Below are positions 1-6,238 of a DNA stretch of 40,353 nucleotides, in pieces. The stretch comes from Limnohabitans lacus (lineage in GTDB: Bacteria > Pseudomonadota > Gammaproteobacteria > Burkholderiales > Burkholderiaceae_C), in NCBI RefSeq assembly GCF_030053395.1, contig NZ_JASGBH010000014.1, positions 1 to 40,353 on the forward strand. Direction: 5' to 3'. The notes under the pieces are model-generated. The model had not been told where the DNA came from. It searched no databases and saw only the letters and a program-made list of their open reading frames with translations. A program made the translations under genes and the position numbers. Every line of letters begins with the position of its first letter. Position 1 is the stretch's first letter.

Positions 1-70
1 GCCGGAACATGCGTCCTGCCCACAGGTGCCGACGGTGTCGGCGTTGAGACCCTGTCCCCGATCAATTCAG

Positions 71-116
71 GTGGGGGAGTTTGAGGTGGCCATAAGTGGG
101 GGAATTTGGGTGGCCA
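71..116 (+). repeat. IS21-type terminal repeats, left
   Basis: Two near-identical copies of a 21-22 bp unit lie in tandem at 71-92 and 96-116. Each starts GTGGGGGA, has a TTTG centre and ends GGTGGCCA. Multiple tandem repeats of this kind are typical of IS21-family ends, and the same unit occurs inverted at the right end of the window. No transposase reading frame could be recognised in bases 1-70, so assignment to IS21 rests on the repeat alone. A short GGGA/TCCC hairpin followed by TTTTT at 122-140 may be the element's outward terminator. Confidence 0.55.
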
Positions 117-361
117 TCAGGGGGAAGCCTCCCTTTTTGTTATTTTTATCGAGCTTCGCGCAGCAGAGGGTGTGGGTGAAACCCACGATATTCAACCTAA
201 AGTAAGCCCGAAAGGGATAACGTAGGATTGATTGACCTTGCTTTATCTCCCTTTTCTCTGTTTTTTGAATTTGCAGGGGGTAGGAGTAACGGTGCTTATT
301 AATACATTAGCAGGCCAAAAATAGAAGTCAACTAGTAGAGTTTAGGCTGTCGAAATTTGGA

Positions 362-492
362 GTGTTAAAAGTCAGATTGTGAACATGTAAATACTTAGGG
401 TTAGAAGAATTTGCGATGTTAGAAGTCCAATTGTGGACAGTTCAATCAGATACCTATGAACAACGTGGAATGTTAGCAGTCCATATTTAAAA
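362..492 (+). repeat. Three 23-bp direct repeats spaced exactly 54 bp apart
   Basis: Related 23-bp units start at 362, 416 and 470. They share the core TGTTARMAGTC, followed by an A/T-rich half that in the first two copies ends TGTGRAC. Start-to-start distance is 54 bp in both intervals. A partial copy (TTAGAAG) begins at 401, which is 18 bp before the matching core of the second unit. Such arrays are seen as plasmid iterons or as operators of plasmid/phage regulators. The position 120-250 bp upstream of a ribbon-helix-helix-like gene favours an operator, but an origin role cannot be excluded because a plasmid-type Rep is encoded in the same element. Confidence 0.55.
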
Positions 493-561
493 ATACGCAA
501 CATTAATGTTTGGCCTATGCGCATAGGATGACAGGCTAAAGCTGGAATTTCTAAATGCCTG

Positions 562-589
562 TTGACAACAAAATTTAAGCTGCTATTCA
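562..589 (+). promoter_or_regulatory. Putative sigma70 promoter of the RHH-like gene
   Basis: A perfect -35 hexamer TTGACA (562-567) is followed after 16 bp by TATTCA (584-589), a weak -10. It sits 24 bp before the start codon and downstream of the 54-bp-spaced repeats. Confidence 0.4.
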
Positions 590-612
590 TTGATTAAAAC
601 AGGAGAAAATCA

Positions 613-942
613 ATGAAGAAAAATACAAAAATGAGTTCAACGAAGGTAAGCGTTGAAACAAGAATAAGTGCAAGGGTGCCAAATTCGTTATATCTTGCAA
701 TGAGATTTATAGCTACAAGTCAGTCTATGACTATTGAAGAAAAAATTGCAGAGCTGTGCAAAAATGAAGTTGCCTATGTCTCTAAGCAAAAGTGGTTCAT
801 AGAATTAATTGAAAAAGGTAGTGCTGATGACATAATTCCTTTGCTTGAGTTATTGGATAGAAGGAAATTAATAATTGCTGGTAAGGATTTGAAAAAAGCT
901 ACAAGTGATTTTGATTTAAACAATATTTCTAAGAGTGATTGA
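613..942 (+). CDS. Small ribbon-helix-helix-like DNA-binding protein
   Basis: This encodes a 109-residue protein of unknown exact function. After a polar N-terminus, residues about 15-50 read as a short beta strand (TRISARVP) followed by two helices, the pattern of a CopG/Arc-type ribbon-helix-helix DNA-binding domain. The remainder is helical and charged with no recognisable domain. The ATG is preceded by AGGAG at 601-605 with good spacing. It is the only plus-strand gene at this end and stands downstream of the regularly spaced repeats, so autoregulation or control of element copy number is a reasonable inference. The codons are very AT-rich, unlike the chromosomal genes further right. RHH assignment is from sequence pattern only; other small plasmid-encoded regulators are possible. 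Confidence 0.55.
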   Translation: MKKNTKMSSTKVSVETRISARVPNSLYLAMRFIATSQSMTIEEKIAELCKNEVAYVSKQKWFIELIEKGSADDIIPLLELLDRRKLIIAGKDLKKATSDFDLNNISKSD

Positions 943-980
943 AATACCATCAGCGCACTCGCCTTGTGGCGGCCCCGGCC

Positions 981-1021
981 TCACGTGGTTAAGGAACGAC
1001 GGAGCGTTCTCACTCGCGTGA
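981..1021. repeat. GC-rich nested inverted repeat
   Basis: Between two convergent AT-rich genes lies a GC-rich patch (about 950-1022). It contains an outer TCACG/CGTGA pair and an inner GAACG/CGTTC pair around a six-base loop. There is no T-run immediately after it, so it does not look like a simple terminator. Its composition contrasts strongly with its neighbours. Confidence 0.4.
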
Positions 1022-1052
1022 TCATGTCATTTATTGGGTGTTTTTTGTAAAA

Positions 1053-1526
1053 TTACGGCATGGCTTTTAAGTTATTGACATATAAATCCCAAAGCCTCAT
1101 ACATTCTCTTGCAAGATCTAAAGCATCGATTAATTGAGTGTTGCTTAAGATAGTGTATTCACATTTCATAACTTCACCACCACCACTGCTTGTCAACCAA
1201 GTAGAGGTTTCTCGTGTTTTTCCTGCTATATGTGGTTTGCTACCACTTCGTGTGGTTCTAGTAAGTTTGCAATGTTTCGAACCATTAGCCAGATCAGCAC
1301 AAATTTTTAAATCATGATGATTATTAATGTAGGAGTCTATTTCTTCGGCTGTTATGCCCTTTAAGTTAAGCTGAATGATCCAGTCTCTTATGTGGTAGCA
1401 ATGAATGAAGAATGATATTACATCATCATCGTAATCATGCTTGTTGTGTTCCGATGAAGAAAATATACCTTCATAAATATTTTCTATTCTTTTTAAATAT
1501 CTTTTTGCTCTTTCAATTTGCTCCAT
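1053..1526 (-). CDS. HEPN-like hypothetical protein
   Basis: This 157-residue, mostly helical protein has the pattern HCYHIRDW (about residues 42-49) and, later, ICADLANGSKH. Both are hallmarks I associate with a widespread family of small HEPN-like proteins of unknown function. An R-x5-H segment (RSGSKPH, just after the ANGSKH motif) would fit the RX4-6H signature of HEPN ribonucleases, but this is not decisive. The start has AGGA seven bases upstream. It lies 17 bp downstream of an XRE regulator gene in the same orientation, so the two are probably co-transcribed. That arrangement is common for toxin-antitoxin or abortive-infection modules. Function here is inference; no biochemical role can be read from the sequence. 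Confidence 0.55.
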   Translation of the reverse strand: MEQIERAKRYLKRIENIYEGIFSSSEHNKHDYDDDVISFFIHCYHIRDWIIQLNLKGITAEEIDSYINNHHDLKICADLANGSKHCKLTRTTRSGSKPHIAGKTRETSTWLTSSGGGEVMKCEYTILSNTQLIDALDLARECMRLWDLYVNNLKAMP

Positions 1527-1543
1527 AACGATATCCTAAAAAT

Positions 1544-1909
1544 CTAGTATGGTTTTGAACTTTTCTGATGCTTCTTGTGCGATAGGGCGCATATCTTCTC
1601 CACAATTTTGACGATCTCATCCCTGTCGCTGCTGGATACACCGTCTAGCATGTTCGCAATGTACTGGGCTTGTCCTGTCAATCCTGTGCTGGTTTCAACT
1701 ACAAGTTCGTCTATGCCACATTGAAAGAGTGTGGCCAGCTTCACCAGGCGAGAAACTGTTAAAGGTGTTACGCCTCGCTCGATGCGCCCGTAGGCTTCTG
1801 TGCTCAGGTTGAGCCGATCCGCGACATCTTCTTGTGTCAATGACACTGCTTCGCGCTTCTTGGCAACCAGTCGGCCAACGATCTTGTTGATTTGAACTTG
1901 CCTGCTCAT
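1544..1909 (-). CDS. XRE-family transcriptional regulator (copy 1)
   Basis: This 121-residue protein has an N-terminal helix-turn-helix of the XRE/Cro-CI class at about residues 13-68. The pattern is clear: LTQEDVADRLNLS, then a recognition helix with YGRIERG. A C-terminal helical tail probably mediates dimerisation. It is clearly related to the regulator at 4117-4473: both contain CGIDEL, a following SST/TST segment and a DRxxIVxxV motif. It is the first gene of a two-gene minus-strand unit with the HEPN-like gene and is separated from upstream genes by a terminator at 1951-1978, so it should have its own promoter. Autoregulation, and possibly neutralisation of the downstream product, is inferred. 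Confidence 0.85.
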   Translation of the reverse strand: MSRQVQINKIVGRLVAKKREAVSLTQEDVADRLNLSTEAYGRIERGVTPLTVSRLVKLATLFQCGIDELVVETSTGLTGQAQYIANMLDGVSSSDRDEIVKIVEKICALSHKKHQKSSKPY

Positions 1910-1950
1910 GGGTGTTGCTTGTCAGTAAAAATCATATGAATTTAACTGAA

Positions 1951-1978
1951 AAAGCACCCATATTTCGATGGGTGCTTT
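1951..1978 (-). terminator. Rho-independent terminator after the 1982-2694 gene pair
   Basis: Perfect 11-bp stem: AAAGCACCCAT (1951-1961) pairs with ATGGGTGCTTT (1968-1978) around a six-base loop. Read on the minus strand it ends in a short T-run. It lies directly after the stop codon of the preceding minus-strand gene. Confidence 0.75.
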
Positions 1979-1981
1979 CTT

Positions 1982-2347
1982 TTATGCAACAAGGGCTTCA
2001 AGTTTTCGTCGTTGCTTTCGCGTTAGCTTTGACATCAACATTTCGAAGTTCCGATTGATGGTTTCGATCAACTCTTTATGAAAGGTGTTGAAGGAAGGGG
2101 CATTGATCAATGTCCATGCTGTATGTGCATTCAAGCTGATTCCAATAGTCTCTGCCATTGCTTGTGCTAGAAATACGGAGTTGTATAGCAACACATATTC
2201 ACGGATTCGTTCATAAGAATTTGAGCCCGTGTGTTTGATAAACTTTAAGCAATTTTCCCCATCATTGGTGGTCGAAAAATCAATCAATTGTTGATTCATT
2301 CCTCGAATACAGAATTCAAGGCAGTTCATTCCGAAATGTTTGTTCAT
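1982..2347 (-). CDS. Hypothetical protein
   Basis: I do not recognise this 121-residue protein. It is predicted largely helical and has two Cys near the N-terminus (CLEFCIRGM). It ends in a strongly basic helix (KLTRKQRRKLEALV) that might contact nucleic acid. The start is well supported by AAGGAG seven bases upstream. It follows the 2359-2694 gene after 11 bp in the same orientation and is followed by a strong terminator, so the two form a bicistronic operon. Codon use is AT-rich like the rest of the element. A two-gene accessory module is possible, but no family assignment can be supported. Confidence 0.6.
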   Translation of the reverse strand: MNKHFGMNCLEFCIRGMNQQLIDFSTTNDGENCLKFIKHTGSNSYERIREYVLLYNSVFLAQAMAETIGISLNAHTAWTLINAPSFNTFHKELIETINRNFEMLMSKLTRKQRRKLEALVA

Positions 2348-2358
2348 GGTTCTTCTCC

Positions 2359-2694
2359 TTATTTGGATAAAATTTCGAGAAACATTGCTTTGTCGTCGGA
2401 ACTGAGATCGTTGATTATTTCGTTGTATCGGTGTGCAATAATTTTGATTCCGAAATCAACGAGAACTTCATCGCCTTCATTTGTGTTGAAATATTCTTCG
2501 TATCCCAATACTTGAACTTGAGCCTTCATATCAAGAATTTGATAGCCCAATAGGAGGTTTGGTAATTTTTGTTCTGATGTTAAATTGTGCTTCTTCAAAT
2601 TTTTCACTGTTTCTTTAAAAATCTTTGACTCCAAATATTGCTCTGTAGAAATGCAGCCATTTGGGATTGTTGCGAACTTGATGCTGATACTCAT
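2359..2694 (-). CDS. Hypothetical protein
   Basis: This 111-residue acidic protein is not recognised. It has no membrane segment or signal peptide and no clear motif; the predicted fold mixes beta strands at the N-terminus (ISIKFATIPNG) with helices at the C-terminus. AAGGGA precedes the ATG. It is the promoter-proximal member of a two-gene minus-strand operon with the gene ending at 1982. It is divergently oriented from the repeat-protein gene at 2908, leaving a 213-bp AT-rich shared upstream region. Confidence 0.6.
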   Translation of the reverse strand: MSISIKFATIPNGCISTEQYLESKIFKETVKNLKKHNLTSEQKLPNLLLGYQILDMKAQVQVLGYEEYFNTNEGDEVLVDFGIKIIAHRYNEIINDLSSDDKAMFLEILSK

Positions 2695-2907
2695 ATTAAT
2701 TCCCTTTTAATTTAAATTTAGCCACTCAAATTAATGACTTATTTCATTTATTTGATTTGTTGTTGGCGTGGTTGTATTTTTATATTTTCAGGAAATTAAG
2801 TACATGAAGTAGTGCGTCGTGATCCTACGTGGTACGTTGGGTTGTGCTTTATATTTGACTTTTCTTTGCTTTTTTTGTAATTGAAAAAGCTTTGAAGGAA
2901 AATTGAA

Positions 2908-3426
2908 ATGAAAAATGGAAAATATATGGAAGAGGGCGTTGAATACTGGTATTTCAATGACCAGCTTCACCGTGAAGACGGTCCTGCCTGCACCGAATCC
3001 GATGGTTCGGTGTCTTGGTATCTCAATGGGGAGTTGCACCGTGAGGATGGGCCTGCTGTGGAATGGGCCGACGGTGGGAAAGAATGGTGGATGCGTGGCA
3101 GAAGGCACCGTAAAGGTGGTCCTGCTGTGATCTTTTCAGACGGAAGCCAGTCTTGGTACCTCAATGGCGAAAGACACCGTGTTGGCGGTCCAGCCATGCA
3201 GTTTATGAATGGTGCTCAGGCTTGGTTTGTGGATGGCTTAGTTCACCGTGAGGACGGTCCAGCCTTGGTTGGAATTGATGGCACCTTGGCTTGGTACCTC
3301 AACGGAAGAGAAGTTCCTCAAGAAGCTTTGCTGGTTGGAGTCAGTGCCCAAAAGCCTGTGGTCACTATGTTGGCGATGAGGCAGAAATACCTTGGGGTTC
3401 AGACACCAAGCGTGACTGGGCTTTAA
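2908..3426 (+). CDS. MORN-like 23-residue tandem-repeat protein
   Basis: The 172-residue product is built almost entirely of a 23-residue repeat. Trp occurs at residues 14, 37, 60, 83, 106 and 129, and the His of the H-R-x-x-G-P-A motif at 21, 44, 67, 90 and 113, so the periodicity is exact. Each unit reads roughly W-Y-L-N-G-x-x-H-R-E-D-G-P-A-x-x-x-x-D-G-x-x-x. Proteins of this repeat type occur in bacteriophages, large viruses and bacterial accessory regions. They resemble MORN repeats, which form elongated beta-hairpin solenoids. There is no signal peptide, so a cytoplasmic scaffold or binding role is likely, but the ligand is unknown. The start is supported by GAAGGA eight bases upstream. 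The C-terminal 35 residues are non-repetitive. The underlying 69-bp DNA repeats are diverged, so the array is not a recent duplication. Confidence 0.8.
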   Translation: MKNGKYMEEGVEYWYFNDQLHREDGPACTESDGSVSWYLNGELHREDGPAVEWADGGKEWWMRGRRHRKGGPAVIFSDGSQSWYLNGERHRVGGPAMQFMNGAQAWFVDGLVHREDGPALVGIDGTLAWYLNGREVPQEALLVGVSAQKPVVTMLAMRQKYLGVQTPSVTGL

Positions 3427-3432
3427 ATACTC

Positions 3433-3843
3433 TTACGGGATCTTGCCGGCAAATACGAAGTTGTCTGCAACAATTTCATAATCTGACAATTGTTGTTTGG
3501 CTTTTGGTGTCCATAATTTATGGGCACCAGGATCAAAAATCACATCAATTAGCAGATAGCCGTGATTTTTTTCGTAGGCATAAATCACATAGCAATCGCT
3601 GCGCCTTCTGTGGGGCTGTCGCTTTGACCAGAAGTAATCCCAGTCCTCTTTGGCTTTACCGGGAGTGACCGGGGCCATATGTGTATGGGTGAGGTCATTT
3701 TCTGTTTTGGTTTGACCAAACCAGTAACTGCCATACTCGCCCCCAAGCTTCCACTCTTTGAAGCGTGTGATGAGCAAATTTGGAGTTAATTGACTTCCTT
3801 GGAGCTTCAGCGTTAGCTGGCTCGTCATCCTGACATTAACCAT
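3433..3843 (-). CDS. YafO-family type II toxin (putative mRNA interferase)
   Basis: This 136-residue protein matches the YafO pattern. An N-terminal segment with GGEYGSYWFG is followed by LTHTHMAP (compare the HIHL region of E. coli YafO), then RRRSDCYVIYAY, YLLIDVIFDPGAHK and a final ADNFVF. YafO is a ribosome-associated mRNA endonuclease that cleaves near start codons. The start has AGGGG with short spacing. A 66-residue gene ends 10 bp upstream in the same orientation, which is the usual antitoxin-toxin layout. It ends 6 bp from the convergent repeat-protein gene. Family assignment comes from motif resemblance rather than an alignment. Enzymatic activity is inferred. Confidence 0.7.
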   Translation of the reverse strand: MVNVRMTSQLTLKLQGSQLTPNLLITRFKEWKLGGEYGSYWFGQTKTENDLTHTHMAPVTPGKAKEDWDYFWSKRQPHRRRSDCYVIYAYEKNHGYLLIDVIFDPGAHKLWTPKAKQQLSDYEIVADNFVFAGKIP

Positions 3844-3853
3844 CGGCCCCTGA

Positions 3854-4054
3854 CTATTTTTGGGGGCGCAATCTTGTCACACCGGCATACATTCCGGCGG
3901 ATTTCTCAAGGGTGAACATGCCACTGGTTCGGATGGAGTCCAGTGCTTTAATGTCGGCCTCTGGCAGTGTAGGAGCAGCACGCACGACAGGACCCGCAGT
4001 CTTACGCGGTTGCGTGACTGGTAGACCTACAAACTTGAACATTGCGTGCGCCAT
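3854..4054 (-). CDS. Small putative antitoxin partner of the YafO-like toxin
   Basis: The 66-residue product does not look like YafN or Phd. It has no obvious DNA-binding domain and has a basic Thr/Pro/Ala-rich N-terminal half. The acidic helix LPEADIKALDSIRTSG follows, then a basic C-terminus. The small size, the position just upstream of the toxin and the 10-bp gap suggest the toxin-neutralising partner. It has a good AGGAG ribosome binding site and its own promoter-like sequence (4075-4102). Because a DNA-binding domain is not visible, regulation may be supplied by the XRE protein encoded upstream. It could also be an unrelated small gene. Confidence 0.5.
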   Translation of the reverse strand: MAHAMFKFVGLPVTQPRKTAGPVVRAAPTLPEADIKALDSIRTSGMFTLEKSAGMYAGVTRLRPQK

Positions 4055-4074
4055 GAGAAAACTCCTACAGTCTC

Positions 4075-4102
4075 ATCTTAGCATTTTGCGAGTCAAAGTC
4101 AA
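4075..4102 (-). promoter_or_regulatory. Putative promoter of the YafO-type toxin-antitoxin operon
   Basis: On the minus strand TTGACT (4097-4102) and TAAGAT (4075-4080) are 16 bp apart, close to sigma70 consensus. A second TTGACT follows directly, which could be part of an operator. It lies 21 bp before the antitoxin start codon. Confidence 0.45.
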
Positions 4103-4116
4103 TCCTCGTGACTGGC

Positions 4117-4473
4117 TTAGAGGTGGTGCTTGAGGCGTTCGGCAATGCGCTGTACCACTTCCACAATCATGGCTCTGTCTGCTTCAGGAAGGGTCTGAAG
4201 GACTTGTGAGATCAGCTCTGCCTGGTCACTTGTCCTGGTGCTGCTTGCAATAAGCAGCTCGTCAATGCCACATTTGTAGAGGTCGGCAAGTTCAGCCAGT
4301 CGCTGGACTGTGGGCATGGTGATTCCGCGCTCCATACGACTAACCGCTTCAGGCCCGATCTGAAGTGCTTGTGAGACTTCCTCTTGAGTCAGGCCGCACG
4401 ACTCCCTCCGAAGCGCCAAGGCTTTGCCAATGCTTTTGAAAAGCTCTCTGTGCTGTGTGATCTGTGCGGGCAT
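4117..4473 (-). CDS. XRE-family transcriptional regulator (copy 2)
   Basis: The protein has a typical XRE helix-turn-helix (GLTQEEVSQALQIGPEAVSRMERG) and a C-terminal helical tail (DQAELISQVLQ...DRAMIVEVVQRI). It is paralogous to the regulator at 1544-1909. I chose the ATG at 4473 (118 aa); an in-frame TTG at 4485 would add four residues, and neither start has a strong ribosome binding site. It is upstream of, and co-oriented with, the putative antitoxin-toxin pair, with a 62-bp gap that contains a promoter. It may therefore regulate that pair. It is divergent from the outer-membrane protein gene at 4611. Confidence 0.8.
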   Translation of the reverse strand: MPAQITQHRELFKSIGKALALRRESCGLTQEEVSQALQIGPEAVSRMERGITMPTVQRLAELADLYKCGIDELLIASSTRTSDQAELISQVLQTLPEADRAMIVEVVQRIAERLKHHL

Positions 4474-4572
4474 TTGGTGGCTCAATGTTTGTCAACTTAT
4501 ATGGTCGTCAGTCAACCAAATTTATTGAACATGCGTTAAAGTTGAGTCACGCCTTTAAAGGTTGTGTCCTGG

Positions 4573-4594
4573 CACTTAGGTGCTGCTTTTTTAA
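4573..4594 (+). terminator. Attenuator-like hairpin upstream of the outer-membrane protein gene
   Basis: GCAC-TTAG-GTGC is followed by TGCTTTTTT. The stem is only four strong base pairs, and it sits just upstream of a start codon. It is either a weak terminator for a transcript entering from the left or a leader structure. Confidence 0.3.
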
Positions 4595-4610
4595 CTTTTC
4601 AGAAAAAACA

Positions 4611-5258
4611 ATGATGAAAAATTTTTTCTTCGCTTTGGTTACTTTGGTGCTTTCCTCTTTCGTTCATGCTCAGGACGGAAAGAGCAACTGGTACGTGGGG
4701 GCTGGAGTGGGTCAGTCCAACATGTCCTTCAACTCTCAAGACTTCCGAGTCAATCCAAGCATTGCTGCTGCTGGATTCAATGCGTCCACCTATGAGACAC
4801 GAGCTGGCACTTCCTTCAATGTCTATGGTGGCTATCGCCTGTCTGATAACTGGTCAGTCAAGGCTGAATACACCAACTTTGGAAAGCAAAAGTGGGGCTA
4901 CAACATCACAGGTGGAAACGCCAACTCAGACCTGACCGTCAAGGGTTACTCCTTGGCGGCAGTGGGGACGATCCCAGTGGTTGACAAGGTATCCCTTCTT
5001 GGTGAGGCTGGGGCATTTTTCTACGATGCCAAACGATCCCCTACACACAGCGGCGCAGTGGTGCCTTTGACGGGAACGCCTGAAGTCTCCAGCAAGAAGG
5101 GGTTGTCTCCTTATGCTGCCTTTGGTGCCCAATACGACTTGACAAAAAATGTGGCGGTTGTCGGCAAGTATGCCTACTACGGGAAAGTTGGCTCAGAAGA
5201 GGAATTCGGTCGGGTCAATCTGAGTAACTTCAACGTTAGCCTTCAATACAATTTCTGA
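4611..5258 (+). CDS. Outer-membrane beta-barrel protein
   Basis: The 215-residue product starts with a classical signal peptide (MMKNFFFALVTLVLSSFVHA, cleavage before Q). It continues with alternating beta strands typical of small eight-stranded barrels of the OmpA/OmpX type (YVGAGVGQSNMSF, FNVYGGYRLSDNWSVKAEYTNFG). It ends in Phe (SLQYNF), the BAM-recognition signal. I chose the ATG at 4611; a further ATG follows directly. The frame extends upstream, but that stretch lacks a signal peptide and overlaps the divergent regulator. The lipoprotein gene starts 10 bp downstream, so the two are probably co-expressed at the cell envelope. Surface exclusion, phage receptor modification or adhesion are possible roles; none can be chosen. 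Confidence 0.85.
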   Translation: MMKNFFFALVTLVLSSFVHAQDGKSNWYVGAGVGQSNMSFNSQDFRVNPSIAAAGFNASTYETRAGTSFNVYGGYRLSDNWSVKAEYTNFGKQKWGYNITGGNANSDLTVKGYSLAAVGTIPVVDKVSLLGEAGAFFYDAKRSPTHSGAVVPLTGTPEVSSKKGLSPYAAFGAQYDLTKNVAVVGKYAYYGKVGSEEEFGRVNLSNFNVSLQYNF

Positions 5259-5268
5259 AGGTGTTCTC

Positions 5269-6171
5269 ATGATCAATACCCTAAATAAATTTTTTGCTGT
5301 ACTCTTGATCATTATCGGTATTGCCGCATGCGGCAAGAAACAAGAGGATGGCCTATCGACAAATAACCCGCCAGCAGCGACAGACAATACACCAATCTAC
5401 AGGCAAACCGAAAAATTCGGAACAGTTAGCAATCAAACATTGGTGCCTGTCTTTGAAGTTCCTTCGCAGTATACAAAATACACGCGTCAAGAAGTTTCTG
5501 AAGCCAGCAAAGACGAGTATCAGAAATTACCAGAATTTTCTTTTGAAGGCTATGTGAATACGTGGATTCAGCAGGCAGCTTCCGTTGAAAATCCTGATTG
5601 GATCGTATTGGCGGGAATTATTAATCCCCAGTTAGCGACAGACACTAATGAATTTAAAAAGCAAGAGGCTGCGGAAAAGATTAAAAATGAGATGGCTTCC
5701 GATAAAAGCAAATTAAATGTCGTCTACGGCTGGCAAGGTGAAATGCTCTATATTGCTGGCCCTGATGTGAGCAATGGCGAGTACTACCTAACCATTCGGC
5801 CAAACGCAAGCTATCAAGTTGTCTCTTACCTAAACTCAAAAAACTATCGCTACAGTCTCTTCTATCGTCCAGATTTCAAGGCGCTTGGCATGCTCGGTGA
5901 CAATCGCGGAGATATGCAATTGACGGTCAAAGTGCCTGTCGAAAAAGCGAAGGAGATTGAATCGCTGAGAGATGGCCAGAAGACTATGATTCGTGTCTAT
6001 GGCATTGTGAAGGGGCTAACTGATGAACGTAGGCCTCAGATCCGAAAAGATTCCTCTGAAGCGAGTTTGCGTGTTGAGGTCAAAGCGCTAGAATTCGGTG
6101 TCCGCATGAATGGGCAGTTCAAGACATTTTTCTTCCTTGATTCTGACCAGTTGAAAAAATCTAAAACCTAA
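5269..6171 (+). CDS. Envelope lipoprotein of unknown function
   Basis: This 300-residue protein has a lipoprotein signal peptide: a hydrophobic core at residues 8-18 and the lipobox IAAC, with Cys21 as lipidation site. The residue after Cys21 is Gly, which does not suggest inner-membrane retention. The mature part is hydrophilic and mixed alpha/beta, with a low-complexity linker (about 27-42). I cannot name its domain. It follows the outer-membrane barrel gene after 10 bp and is probably in the same operon. The composition is AT-rich like the rest of the element. A hairpin (ACGCCC/GGGCGT) lies just after the stop codon near 6178-6196. Confidence 0.75.
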   Translation: MINTLNKFFAVLLIIIGIAACGKKQEDGLSTNNPPAATDNTPIYRQTEKFGTVSNQTLVPVFEVPSQYTKYTRQEVSEASKDEYQKLPEFSFEGYVNTWIQQAASVENPDWIVLAGIINPQLATDTNEFKKQEAAEKIKNEMASDKSKLNVVYGWQGEMLYIAGPDVSNGEYYLTIRPNASYQVVSYLNSKNYRYSLFYRPDFKALGMLGDNRGDMQLTVKVPVEKAKEIESLRDGQKTMIRVYGIVKGLTDERRPQIRKDSSEASLRVEVKALEFGVRMNGQFKTFFFLDSDQLKKSKT

Positions 6172-6238
6172 TAATGGCACGCCCTGCAATGGGGCGTTCC
6201 CTAAAGGAATTAAATGAAAAAATTCATACTCCACTTTG

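Larger units (their letters stand above)
117..612. other. AT-rich non-coding leader of the integrative element
   Basis: I see no convincing gene in this stretch. It contains a perfect hairpin (GTGGGT, loop GAA, ACCCAC at 172-186), a set of regularly spaced repeats (362-492) and a promoter-like sequence before the next gene. It marks the passage from the IS end into AT-rich accessory DNA. Confidence 0.4.

Noticed and set aside
1..70. Left-edge frame as an IstB C-terminus
   Set aside because: None of the three plus-strand frames gave a recognisable IstB-like tail, so only the terminal repeats are called.
362..492. CRISPR array from evenly spaced repeats
   Set aside because: Only three imperfect units, spacing of 54 bp with non-spacer-like sequence, and no cas genes.
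2788..3108. Minus-strand open frame overlapping the repeat-protein gene
   Set aside because: It is a shadow of the repeat-protein gene and its N-terminal product has a repetitive pattern arising from the reverse complement.
2908..3330. Regular 69-bp repeats suggesting a CRISPR-like array
   Set aside because: The repeats are diverged and in phase with codons of a 23-residue protein repeat; there are no short identical repeats with unique spacers.
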